From positions 372,001-436,000 of the forward strand of contig JAPZLL010000018.1 in NCBI GenBank assembly GCA_036250225.1: 64,000 nucleotides of DNA, written 5' to 3'. Below the pieces are notes generated by a model, which did not search any database, had not been told where the DNA came from, and saw only the letters and a program-made list of their open reading frames with translations. Positions 9,402 to 19,713 of the stretch are shown one piece after another. The stretch comes from Cercophora sp. LCS_1. Its lineage: Eukaryota; Ascomycota; Sordariomycetes; Sordariales; Lasiosphaeriaceae. The translations under genes and the position numbers were made by a program. The first letter of the stretch is position 1. Each line of letters begins with the position of its first letter.

Positions 9402-12400
9402 CTAACCGTACCGCCGGTCCGTTGGCGGTCTCTCGTAACCCTCGTGAGGCCTGAGCTGACGGCTCAGGATGCTCTGGTGCTGCGCCGCCGGGTCTCTGCT
9501 CATCTCTCGCTCCCGGGCCATTTGAGCCTCCCTCATCTGCGCTTCCCTCATCTGTACTTCGCGCAAATCTTGCTGTCCTGTATACTGCTGTTGGGGCGGG
9601 CCTCGGGGGTCAAATCCGACCGGCGTGTAGCTGCGCGCCGGGTCTCTGCTCTGTCCCGGGCCGGGCGTGCCGTACCGGTACGGTTGGCTAGGCTGCGGAA
9701 CTTGCTCGATCCGGCGGGGATCCGGCGGCTGTGCGTATCGACCACCACCAATAGATCCGCTGTGCTGGTGCGACACCATGCCGGCTGTCGGGCTCTGGCC
9801 ATCGTGGGGGCCATACGGAGAGGCGCGCGGCGGCTCCCGAAGGTTGAGAGGGTGCGACTGCGGGGGCCCGGCCGACGGCCACGACGTGGACGAGTGCTGC
9901 GACGCCATGGACGTGTTGACCTGCGGTTTGGGCGGTGCCGCGTGCTGAGGAGCGTGCTGTGTCGCCCAGGCCGACGGCTGGGGAACAGGCTGCGCCTGCG
10001 TCTTGGGTGGAGCCTGCGGCGGCGGCCAGCTTGTTTGCTGTTGGTGTTGCGGGTGCTGTGGATGCTGCTGATGCGGCGGCGGATGTTGCTGGTGTTGCTG
10101 TGGGTGCGATGGATGTTGATGTGGGTGCTGCTGCTGCTGCATGCTTGGCGCCCCAGCCGCCTGGGGCTGCGGCCAAGCCTCGCGAGTCGACGGCGGGGGC
10201 TCGCGTCGACTCGGCATGCTTGGGTGTGGGGCATACTGGGGCGTTGGAGACGCTGCGTGTTGGGGCACCTGATAACCCTGATACTGCTGCTGGGCCTGGT
10301 AGGGACCGGGCATCTGCTGCTGTTGTTGCTGCTGCTGCTGCGCATGCTGTGGCGCGTGCTGTGTCTGCTGCGGGTAATGGTGCGCCTGGTGAGTCTGCGG
10401 CGAGTTCACAACGCTTGTCTGGTGCTGGGGCGGGAACTGGTGGCGGCTGTAATAGTCGCGTTCCGCTGCGCCGGGATCCATCGAAGGCGCGATTGCGGAT
10501 CTTGGCGCGTTCATGTGCTGCGGCTGCGGAGACTGATACGAGGGCTTCAGGGGTGGAATCGCAGACGGCGCTTGCGGATTGCGGGGGTACTGGTATCCCT
10601 GGGGCTCGGGCTCCCTGCGCTGCGGTACAGGCGCCGAGGTGGGTGGTTGTGGAGGACGCGCAGAGATGGGCTGCGGTGGCGGCGTAGGGTTTGGCTTTGC
10701 CGCAGCCACATCGCTCACCCTCTTAGGAGGAGGGGTCGGGTCGTCGTTGAGCAGCGCAAAAAGGTTGCTCTGCTTGCGCGGCTCGGCGGGCCGAGGGGCA
10801 GGCGGAGGCGCTGCGGGCGCCGGAGGCGGCTGCGTGGACACGGGGTTGGCCACATACTGTTCCTGCAGCGACGGGGCCATTTGGCGCGGCATGCCCGACA
10901 TGGGCGTATCCTGGACCATCGGGCGTCGCGGGGGTTGCTGGACCGGCGCCGGTTGAATCTGTTGAACCGGAGGAGCCTCGCTGAGCAGGCTCCTGACAGG
11001 CTGCGCTTGCGTGGGCTGAACGGGCTGGATAGGCTGCGAGAAAGGTTGGGGTGCCGGCGCCACACGAGGAGGTTCCTGTCTTGCCGGCGGCGGCGGCTCG
11101 GCCCGAGGCAACGCACGCTGTTGAAACTGCTGATAGGCCTCTGGGTGAAGGGGCTCGGGCTCCTGCTTGAGCCGCGTCGGCGGCCGCTGCTCGACCGGTC
11201 TGAGGGATTCTCTGGGCGAGATCTCAGGCCTGGGCTGCGCCCGTTCGCGCGGCTCTTTTGGCTGCGTGTGCATCGATAGCTGCTGCTCCACGTCGGCAGT
11301 CCACGCCATCTGTCGTGACACCGGCTCGGATACCGGAACCGGGACGGGCGCAGGCTTCTGGGAGATGATGCGCACTGGCTGCGGCGGGGCCTGCACAGGC
11401 ACAGACTGGAGCGGCGGCGCGGGCTCTCGCTCCTTCTCCTGGAACGCGAAAGGAGGGGCCGGTGGTCGGAGAGAATGGGGGGTGGGCGACATGACTTGTG
11501 CAACGGGGGGCCCGCTTGGGGGTTGCTTCTGCGGAAGCGGTGCTGGCGACGTTATCGGCGTCGCAATTGAAGGTGGTGCTTGTGACAGGCCTGGCGGATG
11601 CGACACGGGCGCAAGTGGCACCTGGAAGCGGAAGGGCTGGCTCGCTGCAGGCGGCTCTGCCTTGGGCGCCGGCTCGTCAGACTCGGCCACGGCTAGCGGC
11701 CGGTGCGAGGCTGGCCCCTCCCCGCGGTACGTCTTTCGTGGCCCTACCGACGGCATCGGCGGCGTCGGCCGCTGCTCGCCTCTCGCGCGTTTGGCGTCGG
11801 CCTCGGCAGCGATCTGCTCCCACTCGGGCTTGCCTCCTTCTTTCTGTCTAACGAAGAAGTTTTTGACCTGCTGACGTTAGCACTGCGAATCCCTGGTGGG
11901 CGAGGTCAACATACCATGACAGCTGTTTTCGTTTGCATGTGGTTTGCGATCCCGGACCAATCGGTCCCAAACGCCCGAAGATATCCCGGGAATTCTGTCG
12001 ACTCTGAAACGCTCCAGTAACTAGATGCCTGTTGAGCGGACCGGATGCGCTCAGATCCAGATGGTTGGCCAATGTCAAACGTCGGGACTGAAGCCAACGG
12101 CGGGGGTGGCTCCGGCCGGAGCTGCGGTGGTGCCATGACGTCCGTGAGGCCCGGGGCGAGCGGCGGAGGCGGACTAGCCAGCGACTGTGGCTGGACAGGT
12201 AGCGTAGGAGGCTGCATCGTGTTAGGTGCGAGGTTGAACTGGGTAAGGTGACGATTTGCATCCTCGCCCGTCCACTCCCCAGGACCCTGAGCCCTCGAAT
12301 TGGATCTGGAGCGGTTGCCTTTGGCCTGGGCAGCTGCTGGTGTAGGCGCAAGCGTCGGCGCTGGTTTCGGCACCTTGGGCTCCTTGTCTGCCTTGGGTTG

Positions 12401-15400
12401 CCGGGCCCTGCGTCCCTTCTTGACCTCGGTCTTCTCTGCACCGCTGTCGCCCTTGGCCTCGGCATTGGCAGCAGCTGCTGCTCCGGCGCCTCTCCTCCGT
12501 CCGGGCGTTGCGGTTGCCGGGCCATCCGAGTCGGCGTTGGGTGCCGCCTCGTATCCCCAGGTCGGGGCAGCCGCTCTGCGCGGTCGACGACGCTCTCCGT
12601 TCTCGGTCTCCTGGGCCGGTTCCTCGGCGTCGTTCTCCGCATTGCCCAATTCTGACACCAAAGCACTTGAACGCTGCTTCCCGCGACCCTTCTTACGTCT
12701 CTTGGGTTGTTTTCTAAGCTTCTCCTTAAGATTGAGCTCGCGTTTCTTGGCGTAGTAGTATTGGATGCAAGCCCGGAAGTCCCGCCTAGGGAGCTCGTTG
12801 GCGATCTTGCCCCACTGCTTTGGTGACTCGAGATAGGCCTTTTCAAACAGCTCTGCCTCCTCCTCGGTGAAGTTGACGTGCCACGGGACCACATGCCACG
12901 CTGTCACCAGCTTCTCGACGGGCAACAGCCCGGCCGTGTCATAGAACAGCTCCTGCTGCTTCTCCTCCTCTGTCCAGAACATGTCAGGGATGACAGCCTC
13001 TTTCTCGGTCCGGTACTTTTCCTTTTGAGCCCGGGCCTCCCTGTCTGCCTTCTCCTGGTGTTCACGCCGTGATTGCTCGATGACGGTCGCAAAGTCCAGC
13101 TCGGAGGCCCACCTACTCGCGTTGCGTCTGCCTCCCTCCGGCTTGGGTTCCGCGGCCTGGGCGGCCTTCCCCGTTGTTGCTATCGGCGTTACGCCTGCAA
13201 AGTTGTCCCGACTCTTGATGGCGGCGGGATCGTTCGACTCAGTGAAGCGCAGGTAAGCGTCGTACCTCCCCCGGTAGTCCTCTTTCAAAACGGCTTGCTC
13301 GTTATGGGTCAGCTCAGCCTGCTCCTTTATCCGGCCCATCAAAAAGGAGCTGAAATCAGGAGACTGCTGTGCAAGCTTGAGAACACGCTTGCTCTCATAC
13401 CACTGCTTCGAGGTTCTGAAGATGGGAAGGTCTTCTGTAGGAGGGGTTGGTGAATATTCGCGAACCACATCAACGCTTCCATAGATGCTGGCGTCGTCCT
13501 CGGTACGGTCTTCGCTGTCTTCATCCATGGCTGACGGGCTCGTGTGTTCAGACGCAAGCTGGAAGGGTGGGAATATCCCCAGTCCCTCGGCAGGCGTCAA
13601 GCCGGCACTTGCAGGGACAGAATGTAGAGGGGCCAGAGTATCCTGAGTCTCCGAGACATCCTGCATATCGACGTCCTCGGACTCTTTGGGCTCCTCCACG
13701 GTCGGCAGGATTGGGAGTCCAGACCCCTCCATCTCAACCTCCTCCACCTTAGGTTGGAGATCGGGTTGCTGGGGTGCTTCATCGACAGCCTCGACGGTCG
13801 GAATGGCGGACGGTTCACGGGCAGGGATCGCCTCGAGGCTTTTGGCTGCTTCCTCGGGGACGGGTTCTGGAATCGGCTGCCCAGCTTTGAATTGCGCAAC
13901 GGAGAAGCCTTCAGACAGTGGTCCCAGCAAGCTCGTCAACGACACCGGGTCATTTGCCACCTTGAGCATGCTCTCGTGCAGGACCGTTGCATAGCGTGCC
14001 ACTATCCGGGTGGGCGCCCCGTCGCTTGAGTCCTCTAGCTTTCTAAGCTCGGTCTCTAGCTTGGAGGTCTCGGCCTCGAAATAGTCGTCCATGTCCTCGT
14101 CGGTATCAGAGTCCGTGGATTCGTCGACCGCAGGGGGGACAGGGTTTCTATCGGGAAGTTGAGTCTTGACAACAGGGATGGGAATTGTGCGTTTTGTCTT
14201 GGGCCGCGCCTCGTCCTTGACCTCTCCGGCCTCGTCCTGTGCCGCCGGGGCGTTCGCCGTGGTTGGGCTTGCGGACTGCATCTCACGATGGGCTGGAACC
14301 TGGTCTCGTTCCGGCCGCCCTGCGTCCATGCCGCCCATCTTGACATCGCCGTCCAACCCTCTGGGCTCCCGGTCAACTGACGCCCGTGCAGATTGCGTGC
14401 CCCTCTCCAGCTTGATCGTGCCGTCGTTCGGGCCGCTGATGTGGAGCCCGCGAAGCTGTCCGTCGGTGCTACCCGAATGAGACTCTGACTGCGCATCGGA
14501 ACTGCGTGGCCGCCGGTCGAAATCGCCATGGTAGTCGGAGTGAGACGACTCGGGACGATGGGGGAACGGTCGCTGCTGCTGCGAGACAAAACTTTGGGAG
14601 CGGGCAATTTTGGGGGAATCGGGCATTTTCTTGCCAGCAATGGCTGGGTTGATCCACTGCTTGCTCGAGCGCTGCTGCTGCTTCTGCTGCTGCGCTCGCG
14701 GCCCAACCGGGATCTGGGGGCCGTCCGGGAGCACGGGTTTAGGGCCGGTTGGTGGGGGCCTATCACTCCCGACCGCGTGGCCGGCCGAGACTGGTCTCTC
14801 CTCGGTCAGCGCGCGCGGGCCGGTTGGCGGCGGCTTGCCTGTCAGAGACTGAATGTCTGTCGATGAGGGCTGCCGACTTGGCACAGACCCGAATGCGGGG
14901 GCAGAGGGGGCGAGCGGCGGTGGCGAAACGTCCTTGGTGGCCGGAGGCTCGTGGGAGACCCGGTCCGGCTTCGGACGAATCAGATCGCGGTCACGATCTC
15001 GGATGAGATCACGCTCATCGCGCATGTCTCTGGGCGGTTCGTTGAATCTCGGTTCTCGACGGTCACGGTCCTCTGGGTCTCGTGCCCATCGCCCTTCCTG
15101 GGAGCGACTTCGCGGACCACCACCATACCGATCGCCACGGTCATCGTAAAAATTGCCTCCTCGGCCTCGGCCACCACCACGATCCCAATCTCCCCGGCCT
15201 CTGCCTCCGCCAGGCGGTCCCCCTCGTGCGCCGCGTGCGAATCCACCGCGGTACGGAGCACCGAACGGTGGATCAGATGAAGACGAGCCCGCCGACAATG
15301 GGCCGTCTCTCGAGCCTCTCCTGGCGCGCTCGGCGTCAACACCTAGAGGAACATCTCGCTCCCGAAAATCACGACCGACAGGAGATCGACCCCTTCCCTG

Positions 15401-15997
15401 CGGGGATGGTCTCCGTCCTCGAAAGCCGTCTCGGTTATCTCGTTCCCTATCGCGCCAGTCTCTCTCGCGGTCACGGCTCCGGTCCTCGCGAAAATGGGGT
15501 CTATCGCGATAGTCAGGCTCACGGTCGCGGCCACGGTCTCTGCTGTCGTCCCGCCAGCCTCGGCCACGACCTGCTCCTCCGGGTCCGCCACGTCCTCTTC
15601 CGCGAAAGTCACCCCCAAAGCCCCCACCTCGAGGGCCGCCGGGGGAGTCTAGCAGTGCCTTAGGTGCTCGGGGAGGGTCGCGTCCAGTAACCGGGTCGCG
15701 GAAATCCCGATTGTCTCGACCAGATTGGAAGCCGGCCGGGTTAGTTCGCGTGTCCACAGACTGGCGACGGCGGTCGTCGCCATACTTGTCTGCGTATGGT
15801 GACCTTTCCCGTGGCGAACGCGAGCGCCGCTCGGGTTCATATCGGCCGCCGCCGTACCTCGACCTAGCATCATGATGGTGAGCATTGACCGGGTTGCGCT
15901 GGCGATAGCCGCGGTTGCGGGCTGAGGGGCCACGAGAGTCGTAGGAGCGGGGCGCTCCGTTGACGTCGTCGTAAAAACAGGAATAATGGGGCTGCAT
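9402..15997 (-). CDS. snt1: SNT1-like SANT-domain co-repressor (Set3 complex, NCoR/SMRT family)
   Basis: Two long exons joined across a 47-nt GTATGT..CAG intron (11868-11914) give about 2182 residues. The first SANT domain (about residues 1040-1085) contains FTEEEAELFEKAYLESPKQW and then IQYYYAKKREL. The second is split by the intron: FGTDWSGIANHMQTKTAVM continues into VKNFFVRQKEGGKPEWE. Paired SANT domains with basic linkers are characteristic of Snt1, the NCoR-like scaffold of the Set3 histone deacetylase complex, which acts in the nucleus. The N-terminus is Arg/Gly/Asp-rich (RGRGRGG repeats). The C-terminal 800 residues are Pro/Gln/His-rich and probably disordered. The first in-frame ATG is 15997; the frame is open further upstream to 16123 but only through a non-ATG codon, so a short upstream exon is possible. 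Confidence 0.78.
10314..10341. repeat. CAG/CTG trinucleotide tract encoding polyglutamine in SNT1
   Basis: A run of CTG/TTG triplets on the plus strand encodes a run of about nine glutamines in the SNT1 C-terminal region on the minus strand. Shorter CAG-rich runs surround it (10040-10140). Such tracts are length-variable between strains. Confidence 0.8.
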
Positions 15998-16887
15998 CAA
16001 GGCCGTCGGCGAGAAATATCCGTCGTTTTTGAGCAGTTCGTTGTGCGGGCTTGGAGAAATGACGGGAGAAAGCAGACTCACATATTGAATAAGGGCGGCA
16101 GGTGCCCCTCTTAACTTTCGCAAACCTTCACCTTGGGCAGGCGCATGTCTCTATAGAGTTTCGCGACCGTGTGTGGCGACGATAAGATGCCGTCAAAGTG
16201 GCTCTTGTCCGCTGGGAAGTCACGGTGGAGGACAAGGCAGCCTCTCCACGGTTGGCGTTTTGAGGCTGGTCGCTCTTGTCCGAACTCGTGTGCCTGCGGC
16301 CTAAGTCGGATGGTAGCCACCGAAAGCGCGTCTTCAAATTCCGAAGGATCCGACTCTGATAATCGCACGCCGCCAAATGCGCGTTTGATGGCTGAATGGC
16401 AGGTGCGTGTTGACGTGTGGTGGTGTTTTGAGAGGAGAAGGATTGAAGATTGGGACCGAGTGGATCTCGAACTGCCTCCCCCCGGAGCCCGGGCCAAGCG
16501 GTACGTACCGGCCTTGGATTGAGGCCCTTGCCACAAAAAACCTTGAACCGCTGCAGAGTGGGCCCGCTCCACACGCTTCACGGAGCCGCTAGTCCCCTTT
16601 TGTACAACATGGGGCACCCTGTGGCAGCGGCTAAAAACGCAGAAAATTTCATGGCAGGGCTCGCGTTTGACGACCATTCTCACCTAAGCCCAATCAGGCA
16701 GGCTCACAACGTTCTTGGCGATCCAAACCTCCGCTTGAAGGTTGATGGCGGGGTGTTTCACAGGGTTTTCGTCCCAATACTGGGTTTTTGGATCGCTGCC
16801 TCTGATCTACTTGGCGCTGCTGTAGCCATAATCCCATCGCAAGCAAGAATTTGAGTGTGAGCCTAGGCATTTGACTATCCATCCGCC
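15998..16887. other. Divergent promoter region between SNT1 and deoxyhypusine synthase
   Basis: No supported coding region. It separates two genes transcribed away from each other. On the minus strand a GTGAGT donor near 16095 and an ATGCAG just before the first SNT1 codons (CAG at about 15995) suggest that a 5' leader intron of SNT1 may lie here. Confidence 0.45.
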
Positions 16888-18049
16888 ATGGCTCCCGAAC
16901 AGCCCCCCAGCGCCGCAACCGAGGCGGTGCTGGTGAAGTCCGTGGAGATGCCCTCGGATGCCCAAAAGGTCGAGGAGCTGGACTTCAATAAGTTCAAGGG
17001 GCGGCCCATCACGGTTGACGACCTCTACCAGGGAATGAAGCACATGGGCTTCCAGGCGTCATCCATGTGCGAGGCCGTCCGAATCATCAACGAAATGGTC
17101 GGATAAGCGTTTTGCGTTGGTTGGGGTTCGAAGACTGACTATATCCAGCGAGCATGGAGCGATCCCTCGACAGGGGAGAAGACAACCATCTTCCTCGGCT
17201 ACACGTCCAACATGATCTCCTCTGGCCTGCGCGGTATCTTTCGCTATCTTGTCGAGCACAAGCATGTCTCGGCCATTGTGACGACGGCGGGCGGGATCGA
17301 GGAGGACTTTATCAAGTGCCTGGGCGACACGTACATGTCGTCTTTTAGTGCTGTTGGCGCCGACTTGCGGTCCAAAGGGCTCAACCGGATCGGCAACCTG
17401 GTGGTGCCCAACGACAACTACTGCAAATTCGAGGACTGGGTGGTGCCGATTCTCGACAAAATGCTCGAGGAGCAAGAGGCCAGCCGGGGTACGGAAGACG
17501 AAATCCACTGGACACCGTCCAAGGTGATTCACCGTCTCGGCAAAGAAATCAACGACGAGCGATCTGTGTATTACTGGGCGTGGAAAAACAACATCCCGGT
17601 CTTTTGCCCGGCGCTCACCGATGGAAGCTTGGGAGATATGTTGTACTTCCACACGTTCAAGTCCTCGCCAAGCCAGCTGCGCGTTGACATTGTCGAAGAC
17701 ATTCGCAAGATCAACACCATTGCAGTTCGCGCCAAACGCGCAGGCATGATCATCCTCGGAGGTGGCGTGGTAAAACACCACATCGCCAACGCATGTCTAA
17801 TGAGGAACGGAGCCGAGTCAGCTGTGTACATCAACACGGCGCAGGAGTTCGACGGCAGTGACGCCGGCGCAAGGCCAGATGAGGCCGTATCGTGGGGCAA
17901 AATCAAGATTGGGGCAGACGCCGTCAAGGTAAGAAACTCGCCCACGCAGCGGTTCGCACATGTACTAACAGCCACAGGTGTACGTGGAGGCTACCACTGC
18001 TTTCCCGTTTATTGTAGCCAACACCTTTGCCAAAGAAGACAACCCCTAA
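16888..18049 (+). CDS. Deoxyhypusine synthase
   Basis: Three exons (16888-17097, 17149-17928, 17978-18049) give 353 residues, the usual size. The enzyme transfers the aminobutyl group of spermidine to one lysine of eIF5A, the first step of hypusine formation in the cytosol, using NAD. Family hallmarks are present throughout: SNMISSGLRG, TTAGGIEEDFIKCLG and PALTDGSLGDM. The catalytic lysine lies in GGGVVKHHIANA (about Lys279), and INTAQEFDGSDAGARPDEA is intact. The last exon supplies the conserved C-terminus (EATTAFPFIVANTFA). The first intron has an unusual GTCGGA donor, but this junction restores the expected INEM-RAW sequence. The gene converges on HMG-CoA lyase with 12 bp between stop codons. 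Confidence 0.95.
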
Positions 18050-18061
18050 ATACAACGTCAT

Positions 18062-19183
18062 CTAAGCCGTCTTCCTTGCCGCAAGCACGGCCCTCCCCAC
18101 GCTCCCACCATGCGGCTTTCCCACCTCGCCCGTAATCCATGCACCAATATCTGCCACGGCGTCCAAATCAACCCCTGTGTCCATCCCCAGGCTCTCCAAA
18201 AAGTACACCACATCCTCGGTGGCCACATTGCCCGTCGCGCCGGGGCTGTATGGACAACCTCCAAGGCCTCCAACGCTTGAATCGAATGTGCGGATCCCAT
18301 GCTCCAACGCAACCGCCGTGTTGACCAGCGCCTGCCCATACGTATCGTGAAAATGCATAGCCACATCCTCATTCCTGATGCCCGCGCTGGTCAAGCAGTT
18401 CAACAGCTCCTTGGTCCTCGGCGCCGTGCCCATCCCCGTTGTATCCCCCAACGCAATCTCATCTGCACCCATCTCCAACAGGTCCGTCGCAATCTCTGCC
18501 ACCCGATGCGGATTCACGTCGTACCCCTCAAACGGACACCCCAGCACAACTGAGATGTATGCCCGCACCCGTAGATCGGCCTCCTTGGCCTTGGTGATTA
18601 CCTCGCTGAACCTCTCCAACGACTCCGCAACGGAGCAGTTCAAGTTCTTCTGTGAAAATGACTCTGTGGCCGCCGCAAACACGGCAATCTCCAGCGCGGG
18701 CTTATGCGGTGGCGGGAGCGGTGCACTGCGAATGGCGCGCTGCGTCACACTTTCGTACGCATTGGGGTATTTCTCGAGCACTGCAGTCGCGGCGGAGAGA
18801 CCCTTTGCGTTCGGGGCGAGGAAGGAAAACGTAAGAGGGTGCGGCGACGAGATCTCGTGGGTCAGGAGATACGAGAGGATGTCGGACGAGTTATTCATCT
18901 GGGGGACCCATTTCGGGGAGACGAAGGCGCCGGCCTCGATGTTAGTCAGGCCGGTTTTGGCAAGACGTTCGATCAGTTGGAGCTTAGTTTCGAGCGGGAT
19001 GGTCTTTTTCTCGTTTTGCAGTCCGTCGCGGGCGCCGACTTCGACGATCTTGACGCGGTTGTCGCGCTGGGCGGAGCCGCTTCCGGGGGCGGTATCGCTT
19101 GCTGTTGCAAAGAGGCGGGTGCGGAGAAGAGGGAGAGGACGGAAGCGGAGGAGATGGCGTGGGAGTAGCGTGGGCCTCGCCAT
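18062..19183 (-). CDS. Hydroxymethylglutaryl-CoA lyase, mitochondrial
   Basis: Single exon, 373 residues. The enzyme cleaves HMG-CoA to acetoacetate and acetyl-CoA in leucine catabolism. Catalytic features are visible: EVGARDGLQNE (Arg52, Asp53), the metal-binding HFHDT (about residues 275-279) and the GGCPYSPGATGNVATEDV signature holding the active-site cysteine near residue 310. I chose the ATG at 19183 because the protein then starts with an Arg-rich, acid-free amphipathic leader (MARPTLLPRHLLRF), a typical mitochondrial presequence. The frame is open for 40 codons further upstream. The C-terminus ends in ARKTA rather than a clear peroxisomal tripeptide. Confidence 0.93.
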   Translation of the reverse strand: MARPTLLPRHLLRFRPLPLLRTRLFATASDTAPGSGSAQRDNRVKIVEVGARDGLQNEKKTIPLETKLQLIERLAKTGLTNIEAGAFVSPKWVPQMNNSSDILSYLLTHEISSPHPLTFSFLAPNAKGLSAATAVLEKYPNAYESVTQRAIRSAPLPPPHKPALEIAVFAAATESFSQKNLNCSVAESLERFSEVITKAKEADLRVRAYISVVLGCPFEGYDVNPHRVAEIATDLLEMGADEIALGDTTGMGTAPRTKELLNCLTSAGIRNEDVAMHFHDTYGQALVNTAVALEHGIRTFDSSVGGLGGCPYSPGATGNVATEDVVYFLESLGMDTGVDLDAVADIGAWITGEVGKPHGGSVGRAVLAARKTA

Positions 19184-19713
19184 TTTGGGTGGTTTGTTCA
19201 GCCCATGGAAGGGGATGTGGTAAAGGTCGTTTGGAGGTAATAGGAGCTTAGGTGAGGTGACGTCGCATAGCGTCGGGATTGAGGCGGCCTCGGCTAGCGT
19301 CACGTGGCGCGGGGAAGCCGTTTCAGATCACGATCCTTGTCAGGGTTAGGGTGGTAGTTTGAAGGTGGATTGCCGCTGACCTCCCTTGCAGCCAAAAATG
19401 CACCGTCTAGCAATCCCTCCTTTCAGCAACATAGGACAGCACCGTTTCCGGTTCTTTTGGTTGAAATGTCTTGTCTAGGGTGAAACCAACATCACGAACC
19501 GCAAAATTTGAGGGGCTCTGTTGTCAGACTTGGGAAGGTGGGGCGATTGTGCTTGGGTTCGTTCTTTCCCTGTCACGACCAAGTAACAATGCCGCAGACA
19601 GTCACATCAATCATCATCGACGTTGGGGTCTATCCCTCAATTATAGCCTACATTTTACCTTGCCTGAACGCTTCCACCAAAGCCGGGTATCATATGCCAC
19701 GATCCTAATGCAC
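19184..19713. other. Intergenic: HMG-CoA lyase promoter and TFIIIC 3' flank
   Basis: No gene seen. A GGGTTAGGGT stretch at about 19343-19353 resembles a single telomere-repeat-like (telobox) element upstream of the lyase gene. Confidence 0.4.

Noticed and set aside
9444..11279. 611-residue plus-strand ORF opposite SNT1
   Set aside because: Arg/Leu-rich translation is the antisense of the Pro/Gln-rich SNT1 coding strand; no domain.
15998..16123. Extension of SNT1 to a start at 16123
   Set aside because: That codon is TTG, and the stretch contains a GTGAGT donor and a CAG acceptor, so it is more likely leader or intron.
19343..19353. Telomere or subtelomere signal from TTAGGG-like sequence
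   Set aside because: Single short matches, not tandem arrays; surroundings are ordinary housekeeping genes.
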